A DNA stretch of 64,000 bases from CAZNPL01 sp964574815 (GCA_964574815.1 CAZNPL010000035.1:9117-73116); one strand, 5' to 3'; positions 17,210-27,105 are shown, counted from the first letter of the stretch. Program-made: numbers and translations. The notes: generated from the letters alone by a model not told the origin.

Positions 17210-19561
17210 ATGAGCTGGCTGCATGGATCCTCGCCCGCGCGGAGACTTTTCCACAAAGCGTTCGTAGCAGGGCTGGCATGCCTGTTGATGGCGTGCCCCT
17301 CGATTTGGATAACCGGCTGCGGCAGCGGTCTTCTTGATCTGGAGGACTACCAGCGCGACCTGCTCGTCGGAGTCATCGCTTACGCGCTTCTGCAGGATAC
17401 CCTGAATCAGAGTGCCGATGCCGACCAGGATACCGGCCAACCCGTGCCCGGTCCGCCGGGGCCGGAGGGGCCGCGCGGCGAGCCCGGACCGGCCGGCCCG
17501 GATGGCGAACCGGGACGCGCGGGACCTACGGGACCTGAGGGGCCTCAGGGACCGACCGGGCCTGAGGGGCCTCGGGGGCATCGAGGTCCGTCGGGGCCGT
17601 CCGGCGCAGCCGGACCCACATTGTTTCACATCTTCATCGACGATTTTTTTCGGGCGACAATCACGGGGAGGGGGCGGTTGCCGATCGCAGCCCAGAGCAT
17701 CGAAGAGCCGGCGCTGGGGCTGGCCACGCCGCGCATGAGCGGCGGCAAAAGCGTCGATGCGGTGGCCTACCGTGTTGCGATTCCGGAGGTGTACGACACC
17801 GGGAATGACGTCACGATGCGCATTTTGTTTCATCGAACCGGCGAGTTCGTGAGCGATTGCTTCGTTGTGCGACTTGATGCACGGCGGCTGCGCGACGGCT
17901 CGGCAATCGAGATCTACGGAGAGCCGAGGTGGATTCGCGTGGATGATCGGGGCGACGTCGCGGGGGCGGCGGCTCCTGAAAGCATCAGCAGCGGTGGTGA
18001 TGGTCGGCTCCTGGTTGTGGATATTCCAGTCAACACAATGGCCGGCCTGGATCTCGATAATGATCTGGCGGCCGGTGAGTTGCTGGCCGTCGAACTGAGT
18101 ACATACCGGCGGGATGGTTTCGCCTACCAGTTTCTAGGTGTTGAATTCTTCGAATCAGAGCCGGGTACGGCGGCATTAAGCAGCGCTGCGGTGTTCAGCG
18201 CGGAAGAGGACGTTACCTGCGACACTTGTGAGATCGATGCGGATTGCGACGACGGGCTGTGGTGTAACGGGTTGGAGCTGTGCGCAGGCGGGGCGTGCCG
18301 TTCAGGAGAACCGCCTGATTGCGATGACGGCGTGGCATGTACGGAGAATGTGTGCAGCGAGGAACTCGACTCGTGCGTCAACGATCCTCAGGATGACCAA
18401 TGCGACGACGGGCTGTTCTGCAACGGGGCCGAGACGTGTGATCTCGAGCTGGGTTGCCGGTCGGGCGAGGACCCGTGTCCCGGTCGGTTCTGTGACGAAC
18501 AGGGCCGGGTTTGCGTGGAGTGCTTCGAGAACGCCGATTGCAGCGACGGGCGGTTCTGCAACGGAGTGGAGCGGTGTATCGACGGAATCTGTCTGCCGGA
18601 CGAGGAAGTCGATTGCGACGACGGTATCGCCTGCACGATGGACACGTGCGACGAGTCGGCTAACTCGTGCGTCAACACTCCGTACGACGAATATTGCGAT
18701 GACGGAGTCTTCTGCAATGGGGCGGAAACGTGTGATCCGCAGCTCGGTTGCCAGCCAGGCGTGGATCCGTGCCCCGACCAGTTCTGCGATGAAGCGGGCG
18801 TGTCGTGCGTGAAGTGCTTTGAGAACGCCGACTGCACCGACGAGTTTTTCTGTAACGGGATGGAGATTTGTTCTGACGGCGCCTGTTTGCCGGGGCCCCC
18901 GCCTTGTTCGGACGAAGAGGTGTGTAACGAGGAGCGCGACGAGTGCATTGGTCGCGAGTGCGCGATTGAAACCATCACTTTTGAACAGTCCGAACCCGGT
19001 ACGACCATCTTTGAGGTCTACGGCGACGAGGGCAGCGGACCAATCGGCGTGTTCGGGGCGGATTCGAATCGTGATTCCAACGTAGCGTTGATCTTCGATT
19101 CACGGAATCCGACGGGCGGAGACGCAGACCTGGGTACGCCAAACCAGAGCTTTGGCGGCCCCGGTGTCGGACGGGGAGGTGAAGAGGGGCAACCGTATGA
19201 AAACCCGGTTGCACTCGGCAACGTGCTCATCGTCGACGAAGACCTGAACGGGGTGCCGGATGACTCCGCCGATCGCGGCGCGTTTCTGGAGCTGGATTTC
19301 TCGCTGGTCGACGATGGTGAGGTCACGGTCCTTGGTCTGACCGTGATGGATATCGAAAAGAAACAAAGTCCAAAGGCCGCGGTGGCGTTTTTCGACGCTT
19401 TCGGCGGCATGGTGGCCGAATTCGGACTTCCGCCGACGGGCAACAACGGCGTGGCCGTGATGGATTTCGGCGGCGTTCCCTTGTCGGATGTCCAGCGAAT
19501 CAGGGTTGCCCTGAACGGATCGGCAGCCATCGACAACGTGATTTTCAATCCGTGCGAGTGA
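17210..19561 (+). CDS. Lipoprotein with collagen-like and Cys-rich CDDG repeats
   Basis: 783 residues; ATG 17210 follows GGGAGAG and starts a lipoprotein signal (hydrophobic run then ITGC, Cys about residue 37). Residues 81-137 are 19 perfect Gly-X-Y triplets, mostly GPx, as in bacterial collagen-like stalks. A beta-rich domain follows (about 140-335). Then come Cys-rich units of the type CDDGLFCNGAETC / CDDGxACTxxxC (18210-18960), with spacers such as ENADCSDGRFCNG repeated about three times; these are likely small disulfide-knotted calcium-binding modules. The C-terminal ~200 residues form a separate beta-type domain (TITFEQSEPGTT... VALNGSAAIDNVIF) resembling planctomycete surface carbohydrate-binding-like ends. 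A surface stalk or adhesin is the best inference. It is monocistronic, facing a convergent gene. Confidence 0.85.
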   Translation: MSWLHGSSPARRLFHKAFVAGLACLLMACPSIWITGCGSGLLDLEDYQRDLLVGVIAYALLQDTLNQSADADQDTGQPVPGPPGPEGPRGEPGPAGPDGEPGRAGPTGPEGPQGPTGPEGPRGHRGPSGPSGAAGPTLFHIFIDDFFRATITGRGRLPIAAQSIEEPALGLATPRMSGGKSVDAVAYRVAIPEVYDTGNDVTMRILFHRTGEFVSDCFVVRLDARRLRDGSAIEIYGEPRWIRVDDRGDVAGAAAPESISSGGDGRLLVVDIPVNTMAGLDLDNDLAAGELLAVELSTYRRDGFAYQFLGVEFFESEPGTAALSSAAVFSAEEDVTCDTCEIDADCDDGLWCNGLELCAGGACRSGEPPDCDDGVACTENVCSEELDSCVNDPQDDQCDDGLFCNGAETCDLELGCRSGEDPCPGRFCDEQGRVCVECFENADCSDGRFCNGVERCIDGICLPDEEVDCDDGIACTMDTCDESANSCVNTPYDEYCDDGVFCNGAETCDPQLGCQPGVDPCPDQFCDEAGVSCVKCFENADCTDEFFCNGMEICSDGACLPGPPPCSDEEVCNEERDECIGRECAIETITFEQSEPGTTIFEVYGDEGSGPIGVFGADSNRDSNVALIFDSRNPTGGDADLGTPNQSFGGPGVGRGGEEGQPYENPVALGNVLIVDEDLNGVPDDSADRGAFLELDFSLVDDGEVTVLGLTVMDIEKKQSPKAAVAFFDAFGGMVAEFGLPPTGNNGVAVMDFGGVPLSDVQRIRVALNGSAAIDNVIFNPCE

Positions 19562-19715
19562 CCCATCCGGGTTGGGCGCGTCACGCGGTGTGTTCGGCAG
19601 CGTTCTTATATCGGCAGACAGCAAGGCCGGCGGGTTCCCACCATGGCCGGCGCTGGCCGCCCCGGGCACTGTTCTTTACGACGATGGCATGCTCTCGGGC
19701 CTTCCCACAGCCTTG

Positions 19716-20552
19716 TTACTTGGGAGGCCCACCGGCGTCGTCCTCACCAACGCACTCGAGGAGCTCGCCAACGGTGGCATAAAGCTTCGGGTACTGAGGA
19801 TCCTGTGGATTCGCTGGATCGCACGCATAGAGATCGGGACGACGGCCAGTGGGTGCCGGCAGGTGATTCAGCACGGCCCTCAGACGTCGCAGGCATTCCT
19901 CCGCCACGTCGGGGGCGCCCTTCATCGCCGAGTTGACGACGACGACATCGGCCTCGAGCAGGCCGTGATGCGTCGGCTGTAGCAGGATTCTTGTGGCCAG
20001 TTCGTCTCCCAAAGGCGAGTGGATCAAGCCGCGCAGCTCCTGGGCGGTCAGTTCGGATCGTTTCTCACTGGCCCCGTCATCCATTTCTTTGTCATCGATG
20101 AGCCCGAAAATGTTCTGCGCGAACGCGGCGGTGTCGTTCAGCACGGCGCGGAACGCCTCGGTTGCCTGTGACTTGGTCCTGAAAACTTCGTAGATTCTCC
20201 GGGGAGAGGGCATGATGAAGATCCGGCGATCGTAAGGATAGGCGCTCCGAAGATCGGGTTCGGCGTCGGCTTCGATGATGACCAGACCGCGACGATCCGT
20301 GGCGTGGATTTGCCCGAGAACATGCGGCAGCACCTCGAACGCCCGGCCCTGGTCGTAGCGCACCCAGCGGGCGCTGGCAACGCCGCAGTCCGCGCGTGAG
20401 ACGGGTTTATCAAGCGGCTGCTTGTCGCCCTTGACTGTTGCCAGGCGCAGGTAATGGGGCCGCCGAGACACGCAGCAGCGGATGATCTGCTCGATCAACG
20501 CGCTTTTGCCGCAACGTCGAGGCCCGCTCACAAAGAGGACGATCAATGCCAT
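19716..20552 (-). CDS. P-loop NTPase of unknown function
   Basis: 278 residues. A Walker A motif is at the very N terminus (VSGPRRCGKSALIEQI, residues about 8-23), and VIIEAD near residue 95 could be Walker B. The next segments (YPYDRRIFIMPSPRRIYEVFRT) and a helical middle are followed by ADVVVVNSAMKG, a strand that in MobB/HypB-like GTPases would be the NKxD region but here lacks it. The fold is probably a single-domain kinase or G-like NTPase. I cannot name a family. It lies 199 bases after the upstream DUF6115-like gene on the same strand. Confidence 0.65.
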   Translation of the reverse strand: MALIVLFVSGPRRCGKSALIEQIIRCCVSRRPHYLRLATVKGDKQPLDKPVSRADCGVASARWVRYDQGRAFEVLPHVLGQIHATDRRGLVIIEADAEPDLRSAYPYDRRIFIMPSPRRIYEVFRTKSQATEAFRAVLNDTAAFAQNIFGLIDDKEMDDGASEKRSELTAQELRGLIHSPLGDELATRILLQPTHHGLLEADVVVVNSAMKGAPDVAEECLRRLRAVLNHLPAPTGRRPDLYACDPANPQDPQYPKLYATVGELLECVGEDDAGGPPK

Positions 20553-20751
20553 TGGAAGGGCTCACCCGCTCCTTTGCGGACAACCGTCTCCGGGTGCGAT
20601 CGCCGCAGTCAATTCTAGGCCGCCGACTCGGACGAGACTACGCGCACAAGTCGCGTAACGCTTGTTTCTGGTCCGGCACGTGAGGAACGCGGCCCGGTAG
20701 TCGATCGCCGTGGCGTGGCGTTCGAGTGGATAGTGGATAGATTCCATCCCC

Positions 20752-21333
20752 TCAACGCCGCGGCACGATCTTTTCATCGGTCCTGGGCAAGGCGACCAGC
20801 AGCTCGACTTCGCCGACGGATCGATCAAGCAAGCGGGCAATCTGTGACGCCGAGCGTCCTTCATGATGAAGTTGAAGGGCCCGCTCCCGCCACGAGTCCC
20901 GGTTGGGATCGGCGACCCGGCCGTGAACATCCCCGCTATCATCAACCGTCGTGTCGATCGTGGGCGAACCGGTTGCCTGACGCAGGAGTCGCTCCAGGCG
21001 GGCGATTCTGTCGTCCGCGTCGGCAATCACGCGCTCCAGCTTGACGAATTTCGTGTCGAGTTGTGCGTTCACTTCCTTGGCCAACTGCTCAAGTTGGAGC
21101 ATCACATCGGTCACTTCCGCCTGCACGGCGCGCTCCTCCTTGATGCGCGCTACCTGCTCGCGGGCGTATGCTTTGGGAGATGGGCCGCCATCGCGCCGGC
21201 GGCGCGCGCCGGCGAGGAGCGTCAACGCCGTCAGAACGGCGACCACTGCCAGCAGAGCCACCTGACCATTGCTGATCGAGCCTGCTGCCAGCAGTTTGTT
21301 GATGCTCGCGAAACACGAAAGATCTGACGTCAC
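20752..21333 (-). CDS. Membrane-anchored coiled-coil protein with C-terminal HTH-like (DUF6115-like) motif
   Basis: I chose the GTG at 21333 because GGAGG lies five bases upstream; the ATGs at 21345 and 21393 have poorer sites. The product is about 193 residues: one transmembrane helix (QVALLAVVAVLTALTLLAGA), a basic cluster, a coiled coil (about 60 residues, EEVxxMLQLEQLAKEVNAQLDTKFVKLERVIADADDRIARLERLL pattern) and a C-terminal RALQLHHEGRSASQIARLL / SVGEVELLVAL segment. That end resembles the DUF6115/DUF2802 helix-turn-helix-like motif found at the end of other membrane coiled-coil proteins, where it also follows GxSxxEIA. Function unknown. Confidence 0.7.
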   Translation of the reverse strand: MTSDLSCFASINKLLAAGSISNGQVALLAVVAVLTALTLLAGARRRRDGGPSPKAYAREQVARIKEERAVQAEVTDVMLQLEQLAKEVNAQLDTKFVKLERVIADADDRIARLERLLRQATGSPTIDTTVDDSGDVHGRVADPNRDSWRERALQLHHEGRSASQIARLLDRSVGEVELLVALPRTDEKIVPRR

Positions 21334-21406
21334 GTGGACCTCCATGTCCTTCGACCTTGCCGGCGCTGAATGGTGCGCCCGAGAAGCCATCAAATTGGCA
21401 ACGCGG

Positions 21407-22597
21407 TCAACTCACTCCGGGCGTTCTCTGCGTTCTCCATGACGCCATCGCCTCGGCCATGACCTGCCGCAACGGCGCCTCGTGCTGCCGGGCGGCCTGT
21501 CGGCAGTCATCGTACTCCGGGGCAGCCGTGATAACCTGCCCGGAACGGGCGCCGACCTTGATCCGAATCGGTCCGTAGCGCGTCTCGACGTTCTGAATGG
21601 TGCGTTCCAGCTTCGATCGGACGGCCTCGTGGCGGCGGATGCCAAAGGTCGTCGTCTCAGTGAAAATGACCTCCTCCAATTCGGCGACGCGCTCTACCTC
21701 GGTCAGCACCGTCAGCAGCAGGCCCGGGCGAGACTTCTTCATGTGTATCGGCAGGCAGTAGGCGTCGAGTGCACCCGCCGCGAGCAGTCGGTCGAGCGTG
21801 TGGCCCAGCACCTCGCCGGTGGCGTCGTCGATGTTGGCCTCCAGGACGACGATTCGGTCAGTTTGTGCCAGCGGGGCCTGGGACCCGATCAGGACGCGCA
21901 GGATGTTGGGCCGCCCTCGGCCCGGGCGGCTTCCAACGCCCATCCCGATCCGCTCGATCCGCATGGCCGGCAGCGGGCCGTAGGATTGGGCGAATTCGGT
22001 CAGGAGGGCGGCTCCGGTCGGTGTTGTGAGCTCGCCGGGCTCGCCGCAGTCGGCAATCGGGACGCCCTTGAGCAGCAACGCTGTCGCGGGGGCCGGGACG
22101 GGAAGCACGCCGTGCTCGCATGTGACCGTGCCACTGCCCAGCGGGACCGGTGAGCAGACGACGCCCTCGATGCCGAGTCGCTCGAGACCCCAGCAGGCCC
22201 CGACTATGTCGACGATGGCGTCGACGCCGCCGACCTCGTGGAAGTGGACCTGCTCCACCGAGCAGCCGTGGACACGGGCCTCCGCGTTGGCGAGTCGCTC
22301 GAACACCGCGATGGCCCGCGCGGTTACAGTATCGGAGAGCTTCGCCTTCTCGATGATGTCCCGAATATCGCTCAGATGGCGGGGCGGCTGCCGCGCATCC
22401 TTGTCGAGATCGACACGGACACGCGTGGCTGCCAGCGCCTTCTCGCACGCCTTCTCGGCCGACAGGTGGTACCCCTCGACCGGGAGCCGCTTGAGCGCGC
22501 TACGTAGCTCGTCGGCGTCGAGTCCGGCGTCGACGAGCGCAGCGAGGATCATGTCCCCGGCGGCCCCGCTGAAACAGTCGAAATATGCGATGGTCAC
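21407..22597 (-). CDS. larC: LarC, nickel insertion (nickel-pincer cofactor cyclometallase)
   Basis: 396 residues, normal for LarC. N terminus IAYFDCFSGAAGDMILAALVDAG, the VHFHEVGGVDAIVDIVG block and the ELTTPTGAALL block are diagnostic. The C-terminal part has LEANIDDATGEVLG and YCLPIHMKKSRPG. LarC adds nickel to the thiocarboxylated pyridinium cofactor of lactate racemase-type enzymes. Start codon is GTG at 22597 with AAGG about 9 bases before it. LarA, LarB and LarE are not in the window, so the cofactor genes are scattered in this genome. Confidence 0.95.
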   Translation of the reverse strand: MTIAYFDCFSGAAGDMILAALVDAGLDADELRSALKRLPVEGYHLSAEKACEKALAATRVRVDLDKDARQPPRHLSDIRDIIEKAKLSDTVTARAIAVFERLANAEARVHGCSVEQVHFHEVGGVDAIVDIVGACWGLERLGIEGVVCSPVPLGSGTVTCEHGVLPVPAPATALLLKGVPIADCGEPGELTTPTGAALLTEFAQSYGPLPAMRIERIGMGVGSRPGRGRPNILRVLIGSQAPLAQTDRIVVLEANIDDATGEVLGHTLDRLLAAGALDAYCLPIHMKKSRPGLLLTVLTEVERVAELEEVIFTETTTFGIRRHEAVRSKLERTIQNVETRYGPIRIKVGARSGQVITAAPEYDDCRQAARQHEAPLRQVMAEAMASWRTQRTPGVS

Positions 22598-22945
22598 TTG
22601 TATATACCTTCAGGCGGGGGCGAGCCCCGTGCCCTATGGCCGTCCAGTCGGGCTGGGTTGCCAGTTTAACCGGCTTGAGGCGGTTACTCAAAGACGGATC
22701 ACGTGGACGGCAGCGGAAGATTGTTTGCCCAACCGGCACCTGCGCGATGGGGTCTTTGGTTGTCCTCGGCTCGGCGGGAGTCCTGCCCTCCCTTCGCGAG
22801 GCGGGCGTCGGCCCTTTCGGTTTGATGACCCCTCGTTCGCTCGCCTCCGTGGTGATCTCGACAATAATGGTCTGCGCGGGCATGATAATGGATTCGGGCC
22901 CGGACGAGTCGTTGAACATGGGGTGCAGCGAGATCTTGCTCGGAC
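22598..22945. other. Divergent intergenic region between larC and greA
   Basis: No gene supported. A minus-strand frame runs from 22919 into larC, but it ends inside larC out of phase and has no ribosome site. Promoters for the two divergent genes should lie here; no clear elements recognised. Confidence 0.45.
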
Positions 22946-25141
22946 ATGCAAACTGACGCCATCTTACAACTGATCAGTTCGGGGAACGTCGAGGTCCCCG
23001 AGCAGGAGTGGATGCAGGTCGTCGAGCGCGGCGACAGCGGGGCGGATGACTTTCTGGAGCTCCAGCCGGTGCTCGAGGCGCTCGTGGCCAATGACCGGAA
23101 CGATGTCGCCGAATCGCTGGCCTGGGCCGCGGTCGAGGCGCTCAAGGAGCGCGGCTCGGCTGCGGACGCCCTGACCATCGGTAAAACATTTCTTTTGCTG
23201 CTGCCCCGTAGTGGGGACCTCCGAGGCCTGGTCTGCGATTTGTACCTGGAGGTATACGCCGATCGGGCCGGACTCGATACCCTCATGGATGAGGCGGGCA
23301 TCGCAGGCGGACGGCCACCGCGGCGGGCCATTCGAACCTTGGACGTGTGCCTCAATCTGGAGCCGGGGTCGTACCTGGTGGGCCGGCACGAGGACTCGGC
23401 GGCGCGCGTTGAAGCGGTCGATCGGGATACCTGGACCGTGAGGATCACCGGCGGCAACGGTTCCGAGACATTGGATCCCGTCGAGTGCGCCGATCGATTT
23501 GCGGTGGCGGACGAGAGCGATTTTCGCGTGATGATGCAGTTCGATGCGCAAGGGCTGCGCAACTTGGCCGCCGAGCGACCAGCCGATCTGATCGAAGAAA
23601 TCCTGCAGACGCGCAGCGGGCCCGTGGATCACGAGGAACTCGAGAGAATCGTGACGCCGCGCATCGTGGACCCTTCGGATTGGTCAAAATGGTGGTCCAA
23701 GGCCAGAACGGCGCTGAAGCGCACCCCTCACGTCAAGATCGAGGGAAGATCGCCTTACATTCTTGAATACGTGGATGAGGCCGCCACCCTGGAGCAGGAG
23801 TTCGAACAACGGTTTTCGAAACTGCGATCCGCGGCGCGGCAGTGGGATGCGGTCGCAGAGTACCTGCGCGACTGCAGGACGCACAAACACACGCCGGATA
23901 AGGAGATGCTCGGGCGACTGCGACAGTCCGTGGCCCGCAAAGCCAGGCGGCTGGAATCCGGAGCAGGAAACGCCGCCCTGCCGGAGCGGATCGTCGAGTG
24001 GCAGCTCGGGGAGTTGATTGGCGAGGGAAACGCCGACCGTGCCGCGGTTGAACTGCTGGCAAACTCGGCGAATCCGGCAAGTCTGATTCGAGCCTGTGAC
24101 TCGCCAGCACTTTGGGAGTTTGCCTGCGACTGCTTGGAAAAAGCGCGGCCTGAAGAGTGGTGCGACTTGGTCACCCGGCTCTTCCCTGCGGCGCCGCAAG
24201 GAGCGTGCGATAACCTGGCGGATCGGATCGAACGATCCAATCACGTCGATGAGAAGATCGAGCAGATCACCACGACGATTTGGTCCGATGCGGTCGGAAG
24301 CTGCGAGGCGCTTTGCTGGCTGTGGGACAAGGGGCTCACTCGGCCACGCTGGCAAGGCACGCCGGCAGTGACAGTCCTCTCGAAGTTGCTCTGGCTCCTC
24401 GGTGAGATTCAGCGCAACGACTCCGTGACTGCAGCACAAACCCGGGATGTTCGGGCGGCCGTACGTTCCACGCTGGCGGCTCGAAAGTACGAAAGGTTCA
24501 TGGAATGCTTGGCCGGTATTGAGCCGGGCATGGCGTCGGCCCTGCGAACTCAGATTCAACGGCTGGACAACCTTGGCCGCAACGTCCATGAGGATCTGCT
24601 CAACCGCATTCGGCGGCGCTTTCCGCAACTGTGGGTTCGAAAGCAGAAGCCGATGTGGGAGGAAGACACGCTTTACTCGACGGAGGAGGGAATGGCCCGC
24701 TGGGACGCCGAGATTCAAGAGCTGGTCAACGTCAAGATGCGGGAGAATGCGAAGGCCATCGGCGCGGCGGCCGAGAAGGGCGACTTGAGCGAGAATTCGG
24801 AATACAAGTTCGCACTGGAGGAACGCGACCTTCTGCGCGCCCGGCTTGCTCATATGCAGGAGCAACGCTCCAAGGCCCAGCGCATCATGCCCGAGCAGGT
24901 GCCCACGAATCACGTCAGCGTGGGAGCGAAAGTGCTGTTTCGACACGTCGAAAACGGTGAGACCTTCGAGGCCACTTTCCTGGGGCCGTTCGAGGCCTCC
25001 GCAGAGCAGCGCATTTACAACTACAAGTCGCCGCTGGGCCAGGGGGTCATGGGCCGCCGCGTGGGGGATGTGGTCGAGCTGCCTCTGACCGATCCGCCGG
25101 GCGCCTACGAGATCGTTTCGATCAAGAGCTGGGACGCCTGA
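22946..25141 (+). CDS. greA: GreA-type transcription elongation factor with large N-terminal extension
   Basis: 731 residues. The last 160 (from about residue 572) form a full GreA/GreB protein: the antiparallel coiled coil (EEGMARWDAEIQELVNVKMREN... LLRARLAHMQEQRSKAQ) with GDLSENSEYKFALEE at its tip, where Asp613 and Glu616 match the two acidic residues that deliver catalysis into the polymerase channel, then the FKBP-like domain ending in AYEIVSIKSW. The first 570 residues are helical and repeat-like, with one SDWSKWWSKARTALK segment; this is the long extension seen in chlamydial and other PVC GreA. Known GreA rescues backtracked RNA polymerase; what the extension adds is not known. Start ATG 22946. 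Confidence 0.9.
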   Translation: MQTDAILQLISSGNVEVPEQEWMQVVERGDSGADDFLELQPVLEALVANDRNDVAESLAWAAVEALKERGSAADALTIGKTFLLLLPRSGDLRGLVCDLYLEVYADRAGLDTLMDEAGIAGGRPPRRAIRTLDVCLNLEPGSYLVGRHEDSAARVEAVDRDTWTVRITGGNGSETLDPVECADRFAVADESDFRVMMQFDAQGLRNLAAERPADLIEEILQTRSGPVDHEELERIVTPRIVDPSDWSKWWSKARTALKRTPHVKIEGRSPYILEYVDEAATLEQEFEQRFSKLRSAARQWDAVAEYLRDCRTHKHTPDKEMLGRLRQSVARKARRLESGAGNAALPERIVEWQLGELIGEGNADRAAVELLANSANPASLIRACDSPALWEFACDCLEKARPEEWCDLVTRLFPAAPQGACDNLADRIERSNHVDEKIEQITTTIWSDAVGSCEALCWLWDKGLTRPRWQGTPAVTVLSKLLWLLGEIQRNDSVTAAQTRDVRAAVRSTLAARKYERFMECLAGIEPGMASALRTQIQRLDNLGRNVHEDLLNRIRRRFPQLWVRKQKPMWEEDTLYSTEEGMARWDAEIQELVNVKMRENAKAIGAAAEKGDLSENSEYKFALEERDLLRARLAHMQEQRSKAQRIMPEQVPTNHVSVGAKVLFRHVENGETFEATFLGPFEASAEQRIYNYKSPLGQGVMGRRVGDVVELPLTDPPGAYEIVSIKSWDA

Positions 25142-25281
25142 CGGGCGGCAACGTCGGAGTTGCCTCACCGGCCCGGGGAGCAGTGTCCCGCGGGGACCGG
25201 GGCATACTGATCGTGTTCTGCCGGCCCCACGTCAGGGTGGTATAATCCTCAGAACGTTCCCAGATACGGTGGATTTCGATC

Positions 25282-26400
25282 ATGTCTGAGCAAACGAGTC
25301 TAAAAACGTTGTTGGCCGAAAACACGATGGACTCCGCGCCGGAGCTGGCCTTCGCAGAGCCCGACGGGGCGATTCGATGCGTCGCATGCGGGCATCGTTG
25401 CAAGGTGCATGAGGGCAAGAGCGGCGTCTGCCGCGTGCGCTTCAACGAGGGCGGGCGGCTGAGGGTCCCTGCCGGATACGTCGCCGGGCTCCAGATCGAC
25501 CCGATCGAAAAGAAACCCTTTTACCACGCTTTTCCGGGGCGAGACGCCCTCTCGTTCGGCATGCTGGGTTGCGACTTTCACTGCAGTTACTGTCAAAACT
25601 GGGTTTCGAGTCAGACTTTGCGAGACGACAAGGCCGTCGCGCTTCCGCGGTTCTGCGACGCGGAACAACTCGTCAGCGCCGCGGAGGAAAGCGGCGTGCC
25701 CGTCATCGTCAGCACGTACAACGAGCCGCTGATCACTGCGGACTGGGCGATGATGGTATTCAGGCCGGCGAGCGAACGGGGCATTCGATGCGGATTCGTG
25801 AGCAATGGCAACGCCACGCCGGAGGTTCTCGACTACATTCGACCCTGCGTTGATCTCTACAAGGTGGACCTTAAGAGTTTCAACGACCGCAACTATCGGC
25901 GGCTGGGGGGCGCCCTGGACAACGTCCTGGAGACGATCCGCCTGCTCAAGAGAATGGATTTCTGGGTGGAGATCGTGACGCTGGTCGTGCCAGGGTTCAA
26001 TGACTCCGACGAGGAGCTCAAGCAGATCGCCGGGTTCGTCGCGGAGGTCTCGCCCGATATTCCGTGGCACGTCACGGCGTTCCATCCGGACTACAAGATG
26101 ACGGACAACGGACGAACGCCGTCGGCAACGTTGGCGCGGGCTTACGAGATCGGCGAATCAGCGGGTTTGCGCTTCGTGTATGCAGGGAACCTTCCGGGCG
26201 GCGTCGGAGAGCGAGAGCACACGTATTGTCCGGCATGCCGCGCCGTGCTGATCCGTCGCCTCGGGTTCCATGTCGTGGAGAATCGCATGCGGGGCGCGAC
26301 CTGTCCGGAATGCAACGCGACCATTCCGGGTGTGTGGGAAACCACAAACCGCGGTTCGTACGGCGGCACTCACTCCCCGCGCGCGGGCGGCGGCGGGTGA
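25282..26400 (+). CDS. amrS: AmmeMemoRadiSam system radical SAM enzyme
   Basis: 372 residues. The radical SAM cluster motif is GCDFHCSYCQNW (CxxxCxxC), preceded by IEKKPFYHAFPG, the hallmark of this COG1180-type family. An N-terminal Cys motif (CVACGHRCKVHEGKSGVC) and a C-terminal ribbon (YCPACRAVLIRR, CPECN) are also present. Family members belong to the AmmeMemoRadiSam set together with Memo and AMMECR1 proteins, whose joint reaction is unsettled. Neither partner is in this window. The C-terminal Gly-rich tail may be noise. Start ATG 25282 has GGTGGA upstream. Confidence 0.9.
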   Translation: MSEQTSLKTLLAENTMDSAPELAFAEPDGAIRCVACGHRCKVHEGKSGVCRVRFNEGGRLRVPAGYVAGLQIDPIEKKPFYHAFPGRDALSFGMLGCDFHCSYCQNWVSSQTLRDDKAVALPRFCDAEQLVSAAEESGVPVIVSTYNEPLITADWAMMVFRPASERGIRCGFVSNGNATPEVLDYIRPCVDLYKVDLKSFNDRNYRRLGGALDNVLETIRLLKRMDFWVEIVTLVVPGFNDSDEELKQIAGFVAEVSPDIPWHVTAFHPDYKMTDNGRTPSATLARAYEIGESAGLRFVYAGNLPGGVGEREHTYCPACRAVLIRRLGFHVVENRMRGATCPECNATIPGVWETTNRGSYGGTHSPRAGGGG

Positions 26401-26540
26401 ATTTGGCGCTGACGGCGTGGATCGACTAAGATCAACGGACGCGCGTGCGTGTGGCAGCGGGACAAATTGAGCGCGTGCACGCAGCGGCATAAACTGTTGG
26501 ATTGTCCTGGTATCTCGATGATGCGAGAGAGATTGGCAGC

Positions 26541-27062
26541 ATGACCGAAAAAGACATTGAATCATGCGACTCGTGCGGTGCGGCCGTATACCCCGAACAT
26601 CTGGAGTCCGGCAAAGCGGGCGTGGCGAGCGGCAAGCTGATGTGCCCGCACTGCCTGGCGGAATACAAGAAGACTCATCACGCCGCGGAGGACCGGTATA
26701 GCGGCGGGACTACGATGAAGGCGCCCGGGGAAGGAGAGGACGCCGAGGCGGTGGCACTGATCGATGAGGATTCGCAATCGTCGCAGATTCGTTCCATAGC
26801 GTCGGATTCGCTGGCCGGGGCCGCGGCACACATCGATGAGAGCCACTTCAGGCGGCCACTGAACCCGGACTCTCCCGCGGCGACCCGCTGTAGAACGTTT
26901 CACGCCAAGCTCAACGACGGAGCGGTCGCCTACATGAACAACCAGATCAACGAATGGGCGGACGAGAATCCCGAAGTCTCCATCAAGTACGCCACGTCCA
27001 CGATCGGCGTCTGGGAGGGCAAGAAGGCCGACCCACACCTCATTCTCTCGATTTTCTATTGA
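26541..27062 (+). CDS. Zinc-ribbon hypothetical protein
   Basis: 173 residues from ATG 26541 (GAGAGA upstream); the frame is open to 26502 but without a better start. A CDSCG...CPHC pair (residues about 8-37) forms a probable zinc ribbon. A Ser/Asp-rich linker of about 60 residues follows. The C-terminal 55 residues (CRTFHAKLNDGAVAYMNNQINEW ... WEGKKADPHLILSIFY) are compact and look conserved, as I have seen similar ends in planctomycete hypotheticals. Function unknown. It follows the radical SAM gene by 140 bases and converges with the next gene. Confidence 0.7.
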   Translation: MTEKDIESCDSCGAAVYPEHLESGKAGVASGKLMCPHCLAEYKKTHHAAEDRYSGGTTMKAPGEGEDAEAVALIDEDSQSSQIRSIASDSLAGAAAHIDESHFRRPLNPDSPAATRCRTFHAKLNDGAVAYMNNQINEWADENPEVSIKYATSTIGVWEGKKADPHLILSIFY

Positions 27063-27105
27063 TGGGCAGGCAGAGGTTTGTCACCCAAGCCGGCAATCCC
27101 TGACT

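Noticed and set aside
22500..22919. 139-residue minus-strand frame before larC
   Set aside because: It ends inside larC in another frame and lacks a start signal.
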